DNA of 64,000 bases from Rhodospirillaceae bacterium (GTDB lineage: Bacteria > Pseudomonadota > Alphaproteobacteria > SP197), in contig PBNE01000006.1 of assembly GCA_002722885.1 (NCBI GenBank), forward strand, positions 209,690 to 273,689. Direction: 5' to 3'. Below, piece after piece: positions 1-8,829 of the stretch; the first letter of the stretch is position 1, and the number at the start of each line of letters is the position of its first letter. The translations under genes were made by a program, and so were the position numbers. The notes beneath the pieces were generated by a model. It was not told the origin of the DNA and made no database searches. It saw only the letters and a program-made list of their open reading frames with translations.

Positions 1-149
1 TGGTGGGCGCGGCCGAAGCCGTATTCGGCCAGAATCGCATCAGGCCTGGCGGTAAAATCGCGATAGGCAAAAAACAGCATCTCGATACCCTCGCGCAGTT
101 CATCGTCGCGAAGGAAGAGTGGATTGGGTCCGGGATTTACGTCAGCCAT
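1..149 (-). CDS. MarR-family transcriptional regulator, N-terminal part only
   Basis: Partial gene cut by the left edge of the window; only the first 49 codons are present. The visible residues include LFLRDDELREG, FAYRDFTARPD and EYGFGRAHH, which I recognise as the opening of alphaproteobacterial MarR-type winged-helix regulators that precede the DNA-recognition helix. The ATG at 149 is the natural start and lies inside a short inverted repeat, which suggests autoregulation. It is divergent from ilvE, a common arrangement in this group. The target genes cannot be told from this fragment. The family call is fairly sure; the function is not known. Confidence 0.7.
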   Translation of the reverse strand, partial: MADVNPGPNPLFLRDDELREGIEMLFFAYRDFTARPDAILAEYGFGRAH

Positions 150-162
150 ATTGACATATATG
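147..162. promoter_or_regulatory. Candidate operator overlapping the MarR-family start codon
   Basis: Perfect inverted repeat CATAT-N6-ATATG whose left arm includes the MarR start codon. It lies in the 114-base divergent gap before ilvE. MarR proteins usually bind such AT-rich palindromes and repress their own gene. The assignment is inference. Confidence 0.35.
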
Positions 163-263
163 CCTCCCACTGTTACCCAACGCAACAGTTTTGAGTTCCT
201 GAACGCGCTAAGGCGCCGTGTTCACCATGCGACTCGATGCCGACGTCGCAACGGAGACCCACC

Positions 264-1142
264 ATGGCTGATCTGATCCCTTTTGACGACCGTGACGGCA
301 AGATCTGGTTCGATGGCAAGCTCATCGACTGGCGCGACGCTCAGGTTCATGTCCTGACCCATGGCTTGCATTACGCCAGCAGCGTGTTTGAAGGTGAACG
401 CAGTTATGGCGGCACGATCTACAAGGCACGTGAGCATGGCGAGCGGCTGTTCCGGTCCGCAGAGATCCTGGGGTTCGAGATTCCTTGGTCCTATGAAGTT
501 CTCGAAAAGGCACGCTATGACGTGATGGCCGCCAACGGCATTGTCGACGGATACATCCGGCCGGTTGCCTGGCGTGGCAGCGAGATGATGGGTGTCTCGG
601 CTCAGCATAACACGATCCATGTCGCAATCGCGGCCTGGGACTGGCCCAGCTACTTCTCGCCGGAAGCCAAGATGCGCGGAATTCGCCTCGCGATCTCGGA
701 CTGGAAGCGCCCGTCGCCCGAATCGGCGCCAGTTCATTCCAAGGCCGCCGGTCTCTACATGATCTGCACCCTGTCCAAGCACAAGGCGGAGCAGGAAGGC
801 TACGATGACGCAATGATGTACGATCATCGCGGATTTCTGGCCGAAGCGACGGGGGCGAATATGTTCCTTGCGATCGACGGCAAGCTCCACACGCCCACCG
901 CCGACTGTTTCCTCAATGGTCTGACCCGTCAGACCGTGATGGACCTCGCCCGGCGACGCGGCATCGAAGTCGTCGAACGGCACATGACCGATGAGGACCT
1001 TGCCAAGGCCAATGAAGTCTTCATCACCGGTACGGCCGCAGAGGTCACCCCTGTCGGTCAGATCGGTGAGCACCACTTCCAGCCGGGCCGTGTCTGCCAG
1101 CAGATGCTGGAAGACTTCAACGCTGAGGTGCGCGGCGGCTGA
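264..1142 (+). CDS. ilvE: Branched-chain amino acid aminotransferase
   Basis: Class IV PLP aminotransferase that exchanges the amino group between glutamate and leucine, isoleucine or valine, the last step of branched-chain synthesis. The 292-residue product has the usual family length. The PLP lysine is Lys160 in the motif VHSKAAGLY, followed by EATGANMF, which contributes to cofactor binding. The start at 264 is preferred over an in-frame upstream codon at 237 because GGAG lies about eight bases before it and homologues begin close to this Met. The gene stands alone on the plus strand and converges on moaE with only six bases between the stop codons. A D-amino-acid transaminase is the main alternative within the fold but fits the motifs less well. 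Confidence 0.93.
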   Translation: MADLIPFDDRDGKIWFDGKLIDWRDAQVHVLTHGLHYASSVFEGERSYGGTIYKAREHGERLFRSAEILGFEIPWSYEVLEKARYDVMAANGIVDGYIRPVAWRGSEMMGVSAQHNTIHVAIAAWDWPSYFSPEAKMRGIRLAISDWKRPSPESAPVHSKAAGLYMICTLSKHKAEQEGYDDAMMYDHRGFLAEATGANMFLAIDGKLHTPTADCFLNGLTRQTVMDLARRRGIEVVERHMTDEDLAKANEVFITGTAAEVTPVGQIGEHHFQPGRVCQQMLEDFNAEVRGG

Positions 1143-1148
1143 CCGCGG

Positions 1149-1598
1149 TCATTCTTTCCATTTCGCGGTAGCGTCGTCATCGCTGGTTCGGGCTTCAACC
1201 CAGGTCTCGCCATCCGGCGTCGATTCGAGCTTCCAGAAGGGTGCACCGGTCTTCAGCCAGTCGATCAGAAACGCGCATGACTCCAACGCGGCCGCGCGGT
1301 GAGCGGATGCCGTCAGCACCATCACGATCTGGTCGCCAGTCTCCAGCCTGCCGTAGCGGTGGATGATCATGCTGGCTTCCAGGGGCCAACGGCGATGGGC
1401 TTCCTCGTCGATTTCGACCAACATCTTTTCGGTCATGCCGGGATAATGCTCCAGGGTCATGGAGCTATCGCCGCTGCCTCCGGCCATGTCCCGCACCAGG
1501 CCCACAAAGCTTGCAACACCGCCGATCCCGGTGTTGCCCTCTGTCAGCGCCGCCATTTCGGCACCAACATCGAAGTCCTCTCGCTGGACCCGGATCAC
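1149..1598 (-). CDS. moaE: Molybdopterin synthase catalytic subunit
   Basis: Large subunit of molybdopterin synthase, which moves sulfur from the MoaD thiocarboxylate onto cyclic pyranopterin monophosphate. The 149-residue length is typical. The segment with Lys116 and Lys123 (WLKTGAPFWKLE) matches the active-site lysine motif of MoaE, and ASAHR matches the conserved dimer-interface region. It follows moaD by six bases and ends the uvrC-pgsA-moeA-moaD-moaE minus-strand run, so it is almost surely co-transcribed with its partner. Nothing unusual is seen. Confidence 0.93.
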   Translation of the reverse strand: MIRVQREDFDVGAEMAALTEGNTGIGGVASFVGLVRDMAGGSGDSSMTLEHYPGMTEKMLVEIDEEAHRRWPLEASMIIHRYGRLETGDQIVMVLTASAHRAAALESCAFLIDWLKTGAPFWKLESTPDGETWVEARTSDDDATAKWKE

Positions 1599-1604
1599 GG
1601 CCGA

Positions 1605-1856
1605 TCAGCCGCCGGTGACGGGCGGGAAGAGGGCGACCTCGTCACCATCACTGATGGGTGTCTCCGGCTTGGCATAGGTCTGGTTGACCGCAACCCGGAT
1701 GATTGCTTCGTCCTGTAGGGCCACGGCATAGCCGCCACCACGTCCCTTCAGCCAGGTCATGAGTCCGGTCACGTCGGTCACGCCGTCAGGCAGGGAAACC
1801 TCTTCCGAATCTGTCCCTATCTTCTGCTTGAGCCATGCAAAATAAAGCAGCTTCAC
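1605..1856 (-). CDS. moaD: Molybdopterin synthase sulfur-carrier subunit
   Basis: Small beta-grasp sulfur carrier of molybdopterin synthase. The product is 83 residues, the usual size, and ends in PPVTGG; the terminal Gly-Gly is the site that MoeB adenylates and that then carries the thiocarboxylate. The start codon overlaps the moeA stop codon by four bases (ATGA type), which points to translational coupling. No moeB is present in the window. Confidence 0.93.
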   Translation of the reverse strand: MKLLYFAWLKQKIGTDSEEVSLPDGVTDVTGLMTWLKGRGGGYAVALQDEAIIRVAVNQTYAKPETPISDGDEVALFPPVTGG

Positions 1857-3109
1857 CCGATCACCTCACTGAATGGCAGGACCTCGATCATCGCGCCTTT
1901 TTCGAGTTGCGTCATGTCTTCAGGCAGCTCAGCGAGGCCATCGGTGTCGACGAGCGACGAGAGGATTCCCGCACCCTCACGCTCGAAGGCATGAGCCTCA
2001 AGTAGACCGTCGTTGCCACGCTCCAGATGCACACGGACGTACTCGCGGCGGCCCGATTTTTTCTTGCGGTCAAAGGCGGCCCGCACCACGAAAGTTGTCG
2101 GATTGACGTTCGTGGCGCCGCCCAGCCGCAAGATCAGGGGGCGGGCAAAGCGGAGAAACGTCACGATGGCTGCGGCCGGATTTCCGGGCAGGCCGATGAA
2201 GGCCACCCCGTCGGTCTGGCCCAGCATCAGAGGACGGCCCGGCTTGATCGCCATGTACCAGGCGTGGAGCGTGCCCTGGGCCATGATGGTCTGGCGCACG
2301 TGATCCTCGTCGCCGACCGACACACCGCCGGAGGTCATCAGCGCATGATGGTTCCGGGCCGCTTCCGAGATCGCCTGGCGGGTATCCGGCCCTTCATCGG
2401 GCAGAATACCCAGGTCGGTGACGTCGCAGCCCAGACCGCGCAGCAATCCTGCCACGGCGTAGCGGTTGGCATCATAGATCGCGCCCGGCTTCAGCGGTTC
2501 GCCGGGCTCGGTCACCTCGTCGCCGGTCGAGAACAGGGCCACCTTGAGCTTGGTGTAGCAGGGCAGGCTGGTGATGCCCGCCGAGGCGGCCAGCCCAACA
2601 TCCTGTGGTTTCAGGCGATGCCCGGCCTTCAGAATGGTCGCGCCGGACTTGATGTCTTCGCCCGCGTGGCGGCGGTTCGCGCCCCGGCGAATGCCGGATG
2701 GCAAAACGACATGATCGTCTTCCAGGCGGGTGTCTTCCTGCATCAGGATTGTGTCGAGTCCGTCGGGCATCGGCGCGCCGGTGAAGATGCGGATCGCTTC
2801 GTTGTGGCGTGCCGGACGGCCGAGCGCATGACCGGCCGGGACACGGCCTGTCACGGGGAGCCGGGTTTCACCGTCCGGATCGAGATCCTCGTGAAACACC
2901 GCATAGCCGTCGACAGCGGCATTGGGATGGGGCGGGACATCACGCTCTGAGACGACGTCGTGCGCCAGAATTCGTCCTGGCGCCGCGTCCAACCCGACCT
3001 CTTCGGGATCGGTCACGGGCTTGGCCACATCGGCGATCAGCGCAAGAGCCTCATCGGCCGTCATCAGACGGTCGCCGTGGGCGAAACAGTCGTCAGTCAG
3101 CTGAACCAT
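1853..3109 (-). CDS. moeA: Molybdopterin molybdotransferase
   Basis: MoeA inserts molybdate into adenylylated molybdopterin, the last general step of molybdenum cofactor synthesis. The 418-residue protein shows the family order: an N-terminal region with DAAPGRILAHDV, the central MoCF-binding domain with STGDEV and TSGGVSVGDED, and FIGLPGNPAA before the C-terminal barrel. It is 64 bases downstream of pgsA and overlaps moaD. MsrP, a molybdenum enzyme, is encoded at 26.8 kb and would need this pathway. The first codons of homologues vary, so the start could also be the Met at codon 16. Confidence 0.92.
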   Translation of the reverse strand: MVQLTDDCFAHGDRLMTADEALALIADVAKPVTDPEEVGLDAAPGRILAHDVVSERDVPPHPNAAVDGYAVFHEDLDPDGETRLPVTGRVPAGHALGRPARHNEAIRIFTGAPMPDGLDTILMQEDTRLEDDHVVLPSGIRRGANRRHAGEDIKSGATILKAGHRLKPQDVGLAASAGITSLPCYTKLKVALFSTGDEVTEPGEPLKPGAIYDANRYAVAGLLRGLGCDVTDLGILPDEGPDTRQAISEAARNHHALMTSGGVSVGDEDHVRQTIMAQGTLHAWYMAIKPGRPLMLGQTDGVAFIGLPGNPAAAIVTFLRFARPLILRLGGATNVNPTTFVVRAAFDRKKKSGRREYVRVHLERGNDGLLEAHAFEREGAGILSSLVDTDGLAELPEDMTQLEKGAMIEVLPFSEVIG

Positions 3110-3172
3110 CAGCAGGTCGGGTGATGCTTGGTGGCGATCATGGCCATGACTTTGGTCATCGCAGGCCTGCCG

Positions 3173-3733
3173 TCAAGATGTCGGGCTGTTCATGCCGCGC
3201 AGCGCAGCTCTGAGATAGTCCCAGCCCGTGATCAGAGTCAGCAGGGCCGCAAGCCAGAAGAGCAGCTGTCCGAACTTCAGGGTCGTGAACTCGGTACCCA
3301 ACGTGAATCCGGCTGTGCCGGGAAGCAGGAATGCCACGGCAACCATTTGGACCGTGGTCTTCCATTTGGCGAGCTTCGTGACGTGTAGGGTCACGGTGCG
3401 TGCGGCCAGTTGCTCCCGCACACCGGAGATCAACAGCTCGCGGAAGATAATGATCATGGCGGGGATGACCGGCGCATCGCCTGTTGCCGCCAGCATCACG
3501 ATCAGCGTTCCGACCAGAAGCTTGTCGGCGATCGGGTCCAGCATGCGTCCGAACGGGGTGTCTGCACTCAGTCGTCGCGCCAGCCAACCATCCAGATAGT
3601 CTGTCAGGCAGGCTGCGACATAGATCAGCAATGCGATCCAGCGCGCCGTCGGATCGGACAGGAAGAGCAGGGCGGCGATCGGCACGATCGCGACCGTGCG
3701 CGCGATGGTCAGAATGTTGGGAAGCTGTTTCAT
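3173..3733 (-). CDS. pgsA: CDP-diacylglycerol-glycerol-3-phosphate 3-phosphatidyltransferase
   Basis: Integral inner-membrane enzyme that makes phosphatidylglycerophosphate from CDP-diacylglycerol and glycerol 3-phosphate. The CDP-alcohol phosphotransferase signature is complete: Asp48-Gly49, Ala52-Arg53, Gly62, Asp66 and Asp70. About five hydrophobic segments are visible in 186 residues. A GTG ten codons upstream (3763) is possible, but homologues begin at MKQLPNILTIAR, so the ATG at 3733 is chosen. It lies between uvrC and moeA in the same direction, an order common in alphaproteobacteria. Confidence 0.92.
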   Translation of the reverse strand: MKQLPNILTIARTVAIVPIAALLFLSDPTARWIALLIYVAACLTDYLDGWLARRLSADTPFGRMLDPIADKLLVGTLIVMLAATGDAPVIPAMIIIFRELLISGVREQLAARTVTLHVTKLAKWKTTVQMVAVAFLLPGTAGFTLGTEFTTLKFGQLLFWLAALLTLITGWDYLRAALRGMNSPTS

Positions 3734-3775
3734 GGCCTCTGCCGGTTTGCTCTCTTGTACCACAACAGCATTCGA

Positions 3776-5710
3776 TCAGGCGTTCGGATGGAAGTGATCC
3801 CAGACACGCTGGGCGACCGTCCGGTCGATACCTTCGACCTTTTCCAAATCAGTCAATGGGGCATCGGCAATGGCCTTAGCCGACCCGAAATGGTGGAGCA
3901 GGGCCTTCTTGCGGCGTGGCCCAACCCCCGCGATGTCATCTAGTGTGGAGCGGCCGATCTGGTTGGCGCGTTTGGTGCGGTGTGCGCCGATGGCAAAACG
4001 ATGGGCCTCGTCGCGGATGCGCTGCACGAAGTAGAGCACGGGATCGCGCTCAGGCAGCATGAAAGGCTTGTTGCCCGGAAGAAAGAACCGTTCGCGTCCG
4101 GCGTCACGGTCCGGACCCTTGGCCACGCCGCACAGGCCGACATCGGTCACACCGAGGTCTTCAAACACCTCCAGCGCGATGGTGAGCTGGCCCTGGCCGC
4201 CGTCGACAACCACAAGATCCGGCCACATGCCCTGATCCCGCTCCGGATCCTCCTTGAGCAGGCGCGAGAAGCGCCGGGTCAGGACCTCGCGCATCATGCC
4301 GTAGTCATCGCCGCCGATGGCATCCTGTCGTGCCGCTTGGCCCGTGATCGAGAACTTGCGGTACTGGTTTTTCATGAAGCCTTCGGGGCCGGCCACGATC
4401 ATGCCGCCGACCGGCTGCGCGCCCTGGATGTGGCTGTTGTCATAGACCTCGATGCGCTGGGGCGGGGTCTCCAGACCCAGGCGTTCGGCCAGCCCCTCCA
4501 GCAGCTCGCGCTGGGTCGCGCTTTCGGCCATGCGACGGGCCAGGGCATCCTTGGCGTTGTGAAGTGCATGACGCATCAACACGCGGCGATCGCCCCGTTG
4601 TGGGACGGAGATTTCAATCTTGCGTCCCGCCCGGCTGCCCAGAGCTTCGGTCATCAGATCGACATCGTCCGGCATCGCGGAGACCAGGATCAGTCGGGGA
4701 ACGTCCTTGTCTTCGTAGAACTGGCCCAGGAAGGCAGCGATGACCTCGTCCTCGCTCTGGTCCCGCGTGCGTGTGGGGTAGTAGGCGCGGTTGCCGTAGT
4801 TGCGGCCCTGGCGCACGAAAAACACCTGAACACAGGCTTGGCCACCGGCCTGATGGAGAGCCACAACGTCGGCCTCGTCGATCGCTGCGACATTGATACC
4901 CTGATGTGCCTGGATGTGGTTAAGCGCCCGGATACGGTCGCGAAAGCTCGCGGCCCGCTCGAAATCCAGCGCACCGGCGGCTTCCTGCATGCGGCCGGCC
5001 AGCTTGTTCTGAACCTCCCGTGTGCGGCCCTTCAGAAAGGCGCGGGTCTCGTCGACCAGACGGTCGTAGTCCTGCTGTTCCACGAGGCCGACACAGGGGG
5101 CCACACAGCGCTTGATCTGGTGCTGCAGGCAGGGCCGTGCCCGGTTGGCAAAGACATGATCGGTGCAGCTGCGCAGCGGGAAGGCGCGCTGCAGAGCCGT
5201 GACGGTCTGGTTGACCGAACCGGCGCTGGCGAAGGGGCCGAAGTATTCGCCCTTGCGCCGCCGCGCGCCGCGATGTTTCACGACCTGCGGCCAGTCGTGA
5301 TCGAGCCGCAGCAGGATGTAGGGGAAAGACTTGTCGTCGCGCAGTACCACATTGTAGCGCGGCTTCAGCTTCTTGATCAGGTTGGCTTCAAGCAGAAGGG
5401 CCTCGGCCTCGGTGCCTGTGGTGACAACCTCCATCGACGCCGTGTTGGCGACCATCCGGTGGAGACGCGGGTCGAGCCGACCCGGCTGGGTGTACGAGGT
5501 CACCCGGTGTTTCAGGTTGCGGGCCTTGCCGACATAAAGAACCTCACCCTTGTCCGACAACATACGGTAGACGCCCGGCGTCGTGGGCATGGTCTTTAGG
5601 GCAGCACGGATCGCGGCCACGCCCCGCTCACTCGACGCGCCTTCGATCTCCTCGGTCGCCGGTCCGGCGTTCTCCGGCGCTGGCCGCTCGTCTCTGTCCG
5701 CTTTTGCCAT
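3776..5710 (-). CDS. uvrC: Excinuclease ABC subunit C
   Basis: UvrC makes both incisions of nucleotide excision repair together with UvrB. The 644-residue protein has, in order, an unconserved acidic N-terminal 30 residues, a GIY-YIG nuclease domain (GVYRMLSDKGEVLYVGKA, about residues 45-65), a cysteine-bearing region, a UVR motif around residues 220-255 for UvrB contact, an RNase H-like C-terminal nuclease (VYDNSHIQG, VVVDGGQGQL) and tandem helix-hairpin-helix repeats at the end (LDDIAGVGPRRKKALL). All key motifs are present. The gene heads the minus-strand run that continues with pgsA. Confidence 0.95.
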   Translation of the reverse strand: MAKADRDERPAPENAGPATEEIEGASSERGVAAIRAALKTMPTTPGVYRMLSDKGEVLYVGKARNLKHRVTSYTQPGRLDPRLHRMVANTASMEVVTTGTEAEALLLEANLIKKLKPRYNVVLRDDKSFPYILLRLDHDWPQVVKHRGARRRKGEYFGPFASAGSVNQTVTALQRAFPLRSCTDHVFANRARPCLQHQIKRCVAPCVGLVEQQDYDRLVDETRAFLKGRTREVQNKLAGRMQEAAGALDFERAASFRDRIRALNHIQAHQGINVAAIDEADVVALHQAGGQACVQVFFVRQGRNYGNRAYYPTRTRDQSEDEVIAAFLGQFYEDKDVPRLILVSAMPDDVDLMTEALGSRAGRKIEISVPQRGDRRVLMRHALHNAKDALARRMAESATQRELLEGLAERLGLETPPQRIEVYDNSHIQGAQPVGGMIVAGPEGFMKNQYRKFSITGQAARQDAIGGDDYGMMREVLTRRFSRLLKEDPERDQGMWPDLVVVDGGQGQLTIALEVFEDLGVTDVGLCGVAKGPDRDAGRERFFLPGNKPFMLPERDPVLYFVQRIRDEAHRFAIGAHRTKRANQIGRSTLDDIAGVGPRRKKALLHHFGSAKAIADAPLTDLEKVEGIDRTVAQRVWDHFHPNA

Positions 5711-5741
5711 GGATTGAATGTAGCGCAGCCAGTGGAATCAG

Positions 5742-5773
5742 AAAGGGCCCGGCTGTGCGCAACCGGTCCCTTT
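5742..5773 (-). terminator. Intrinsic terminator downstream of the peroxiredoxin locus
   Basis: Hairpin with arms of 11 bases (AAAGGG-CCGG on one side, one mismatch) and a 10-base loop, directly after the peroxiredoxin stop on the minus strand and before uvrC. The U-tract is short. Confidence 0.5.
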
Positions 5774-5795
5774 GTCGTTGTTCAAACGCTGACAG

Positions 5796-6458
5796 TCAGT
5801 TCTGGGGCTCCGGCACGATGCGCAGGTAGGGCTTCGGTGCGTTCCAGCCATCAGGGAAGCGTTCCTTGGCTTCGTCATCCTTGACCGCCGGCACGATGTT
5901 GACGTCCTCACCATTCTGCCAGTTAGCCGGGGTCGCGACCCTGTGCTTGGCGGTGAGCTGGCAGGGATCGAGCAGGCGCAGGACCTCGTCGAAGTTCCGG
6001 CCGGTCGACATGAGATAGCTGATCATCGCCTTGATCTGCTTGTCCGGCCCGATGACATAGACATTGCGCAACGTGGCGTTGGTCGCGGCCCTGCGGCCTT
6101 CCAAACTCTCTCCGGCATCGGCGGGCAGCATGTTGTAGGTCTTGGCGACCGGAAGATCAGAATCAGCCAGAAGCGGATAGTTCAGCGCATTGCCGGTGAC
6201 ATCCTCGATGTCCTGGGACCAGCCCTTGTGATCATCGACGCCGTCGACACTGAGGTCGATCAGCTTGGTGTTGCGCTTGTCGAAGTCCGACTTCATGCCG
6301 GCCACGGTGCCGAGTTCGGTGGTGCAGAACGGCGTGAAGCCCTTGGGGTGCGAAACAGAGAACGCACCAGGAGTCGCCGATGTAGTCATGAAACTTAATG
6401 CGGCCCTCGGTCGAGCCCTGCTCGAAGTCGGTGCGGTGCTGCTGATGGACAGTTACAT
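5796..6458 (-). pseudogene. 1-Cys peroxiredoxin gene with a disrupted N-terminal region
   Basis: The body encodes a Prx6-type peroxiredoxin: peroxidatic cysteine in TPFCTTELG, then LSVDGVDDHKGW, NYPLLADSD and TLRNVYVIGPD, and the long C-terminal domain of this subfamily. From a good ribosome site and ATG at 6458 to the stop is exactly 221 codons, the family length. However, codon 2 is TAA, one base is missing near 6427 (after ACCGCACCG, where homologues read TAPDFEQ), and one extra base occurs near 6362 (VLFSHP expected). The two shifts cancel, so the remainder is in frame. An internal ATG at 6389 would give a 197-residue protein that keeps the cysteine but lacks the first beta strands. Either local decay or sequence errors explain this; the downstream part shows no decay. 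Confidence 0.75.
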
Positions 6459-6585
6459 GGTGGCGTCCCCCTTGTGGGTTTGGTGGCTGCGTCGTTGAAC
6501 CCATGATTCCAACCTGGCCGCGGCGGCTCAAGCCGGCTGACTTCACGTGTTGGAGAGAAACGTGGTGTCGCTGTGGCTGCTCTGC

Positions 6586-6618
6586 AACAAAAAGGGCCCG
6601 GCCTTTCGGCCTAGCCCT
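6586..6618 (-). terminator. Intrinsic terminator of fhs
   Basis: Stem AGGGC-GGCC / GGCC-GCCCT with a TTTC loop, followed on the minus strand by TTTTTGT, just after the fhs stop codon. A clear rho-independent terminator. Confidence 0.85.
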
Positions 6619-6639
6619 CAATTGTAACAGCAATGGCTC

Positions 6640-8322
6640 CTAGAACAGGCCGGAGATCACACCGTTGCCGTCGACATCGATCTTGTCGGCGGCCGGCACG
6701 CTGGGCAGGCCCGGCATGGTCATGATGTCACCGGTGATGACCACCAGGAACTCCGCACCCGCCGACAGCTTGATCGCGCGGACCGGGATGTTGAACCCGG
6801 CCGGCGCAGCCTTGCGTGTCGGGTCAGTCGAGAAGCTATACTGGGTCTTGGCCATGCAGATCGGGAACTGGCCGGCCTCGGTGGCATCCAGTTCGGCGAG
6901 CTGCTTGGAGATTGCGGCCGGGACGTCGATGTCGTCGGCGCGGTAGATCTCACGGGCGACCGTTCGGATCTTCTCTTCAAGGCCCATGTCGTCGGGGTAA
7001 AGTGGCTTGAACGAAGCTTCACCGCTTTCGACAATCTCGACCACCGCGCGAGCGACGTCTTCGGCGCCGGCGCCGCCGTCGGCCCAGTGGTTAGCCTCGA
7101 CACAGCGCACGCCTGCGGCGTCACACAGCTCGATCAGTTTTGCCATTTCGGCATCGGTGTCGGCGATGAAACGGTTGACTGAGACCACCGCGGGCACGCC
7201 GAACTTCGCGACATTCTGGACGTGACGCTCGAGGTTGGCGAAACCGGCTTCGACCGCCGCGACGTTCTCGTCCTTGAGATCATCCTTGGCCACACCGCCG
7301 TGCATCTTGAGCGCACGGATCGTGGCCACGATGACCACGGCATCGGGCGCTAGGCCGGCCTTGCGGCACTTGATGTCGAAGAACTTCTCGGCACCCAGAT
7401 CGGCACCGAATCCGGCTTCGGTGACCGTGTAGTCGGCCATCTTCATAGCCGTCGTCGTCGCCAGGACCGAGTTGCAGCCGTGTGCGATGTTGGCGAACGG
7501 GCCACCGTGCACAAAGGCCGGGTTGTTCTCCAGGGTCTGGACCAGGTTCGGTTTGATCGCATCCTTCAGGAGGGCGGCCATCGAACCCTGGGCGTTGAGG
7601 TCACGGGCGCGAACCGCTTTGCGCTCGCGCGTGTAACCCACAACGATGTTGCCCAGACGGCGCTTCAGATCGTCGATGTCGGTGGCGAGACAGAAGATCG
7701 CCATGACCTCCGAAGCCACGGTGATGTCGAAGCCGTCCTGACGCGGGAAGCCGTTGCCCACACCGCCCAGGGAGTTGACAATGGCGCGCAGGGCGCGGTC
7801 GTTCATGTCGACCACGCGGCGCCAGGTCACACGGCGCTCGTCGATGCCGAGCTTGTTTCCCCAGTAGATGTGGTTGTCGACCAGTGCGGCCAGCAGGTTG
7901 TTGGCAACACCGATGGCGTGGAAGTCGCCGGTGAAGTGGAGGTTGATGTCCTCCATCGGCACGATCTGGGCGTAACCGCCACCGGCGGCACCGCCCTTCA
8001 CACCGAAGGACGGGCCGAGCGAGGGCTCGCGCAGGCAGATCAGCGTGTTCTTGCCGATACGGTTGAGCGCGTCGCCCAGGCCGACCGTGGTCGTGGTCTT
8101 GCCTTCGCCGGCCGGGGTTGGTGTGATCGCGGTGACCAGGACGAGCTTGCCGTTGGGCTTGTCCTTGAGATTTTTGATGTAGTCGAACGAGATCTTGGCC
8201 TTGTCGTGGCCATAGGGCTCAAGGTACTCGGCGTCGATGCCGAGACGGTCCTTGGCCAGGTCGATGATGGGCCGCAAGGTTGCGGCTTGTGCGATCTCAA
8301 TGTCGGATTTTGGCGTGGCCAT
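6640..8322 (-). CDS. fhs: Formate-tetrahydrofolate ligase
   Basis: ATP-dependent enzyme that joins formate to tetrahydrofolate, giving 10-formyl-THF for C1 metabolism. The 560-residue length is standard. The P-loop-like segment at residues 67-79 ([13 protein letters not shown]) follows the family pattern, and [23 protein letters not shown], split here as [11 protein letters not shown] and [11 protein letters not shown], is the conserved substrate region. It is monocistronic with its own terminator. In methylated-amine users this enzyme links formate and C1-folate pools, which fits the glnT-glx cluster and betaine transporter elsewhere in the window; that link is inference. Confidence 0.95.
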   Translation of the reverse strand: MATPKSDIEIAQAATLRPIIDLAKDRLGIDAEYLEPYGHDKAKISFDYIKNLKDKPNGKLVLVTAITPTPAGEGKTTTTVGLGDALNRIGKNTLICLREPSLGPSFGVKGGAAGGGYAQIVPMEDINLHFTGDFHAIGVANNLLAALVDNHIYWGNKLGIDERRVTWRRVVDMNDRALRAIVNSLGGVGNGFPRQDGFDITVASEVMAIFCLATDIDDLKRRLGNIVVGYTRERKAVRARDLNAQGSMAALLKDAIKPNLVQTLENNPAFVHGGPFANIAHGCNSVLATTTAMKMADYTVTEAGFGADLGAEKFFDIKCRKAGLAPDAVVIVATIRALKMHGGVAKDDLKDENVAAVEAGFANLERHVQNVAKFGVPAVVSVNRFIADTDAEMAKLIELCDAAGVRCVEANHWADGGAGAEDVARAVVEIVESGEASFKPLYPDDMGLEEKIRTVAREIYRADDIDVPAAISKQLAELDATEAGQFPICMAKTQYSFSTDPTRKAAPAGFNIPVRAIKLSAGAEFLVVITGDIMTMPGLPSVPAADKIDVDGNGVISGLF

Positions 8323-8498
8323 CAGTGCTCCCCCGGGAGTGCAAATATGGTCGTGAATGTCAGATCGGGCGGGACTTTAACGGCGCAGGCCCCTGTGTCA
8401 CGCACGGAATCGACGCGCGGTGTCGCTCTTGGTCCCGATTGGTCGAAACGGTCAAGGATTGGCTCATTCGGCAGCTCAACACTGTCACAACCGCTTGG

Positions 8499-8535
8499 CC
8501 AAAAAGAGAAGGGGCGACGCTGCCGCCGCCCCTTC
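8499..8535 (-). terminator. Intrinsic terminator of the amt operon
   Basis: Nine-base-pair stem GAAGGGGCG / CGCCCCTTC with an 11-base loop and a downstream TCTTTTT on the minus strand. It closes the two-gene ammonium transporter unit. Confidence 0.85.
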
Positions 8536-8559
8536 ATCAGGTTTGATCGGTCGGACCGG

Positions 8560-8802
8560 TCAGTGCCCGTCCATCATGGCGTCGTGACGCCCTCGATGGT
8601 CGAGCGCCTTGTCGAGCCCCACTTCGTTGTAGTGGCGCAGAGCTGCATCGTACTCGGCATTCTCCGACTTCATCTGCCAGATATGCCAGGCGACCCAGAT
8701 CACGACACCCACGATGACTGCGGGACCCTCGATCCAACCGGCGAACGGATAGATAGCGCCGAACTCGGCGGCACCCATCCAGCTATCAACACCAGTGCTC
8801 AT
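8560..8802 (-). CDS. Small single-span membrane protein linked to the ammonium transporter
   Basis: An 80-residue protein with one clear transmembrane segment at about residues 26-43 (GPAVIVGVVIWVAWHIW), a polar N-terminus and a charged, His/Asp-rich C-terminal tail. It lies 27 bases after the ammonium transporter gene and ahead of a strong terminator, so the two are co-transcribed. I do not recognise a named family. The position suggests an accessory or regulatory subunit of the transporter, but no motif proves this. The reading frame, start and good ribosome site (GGAG before the ATG) make it a convincing gene. Confidence 0.75.
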   Translation of the reverse strand: MSTGVDSWMGAAEFGAIYPFAGWIEGPAVIVGVVIWVAWHIWQMKSENAEYDAALRHYNEVGLDKALDHRGRHDAMMDGH

Positions 8803-8829
8803 TGTTTCATTCCTCCAGTGTTGCCGTGG

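Noticed and set aside
3109-3159. A 16-codon open frame overlapping the moeA start (TGATG)
   Set aside because: Too short to support, with no peptide pattern; probably chance, though translational coupling is possible.
3980-5599. Long open frame of 539 codons on the plus strand
   Set aside because: Antisense of uvrC. Long opposite frames are common in G+C-rich coding DNA, and the sequence has no recognisable domain.
8323-8498. Folate-responsive riboswitch before fhs
   Set aside because: No conserved core or aptamer-like pairing was recognised; the stretch looks like an ordinary leader.
8322-8537. 71-codon minus-strand frame upstream of fhs
   Set aside because: It runs through the amt terminator and the fhs leader, has no ribosome site and no recognisable sequence.
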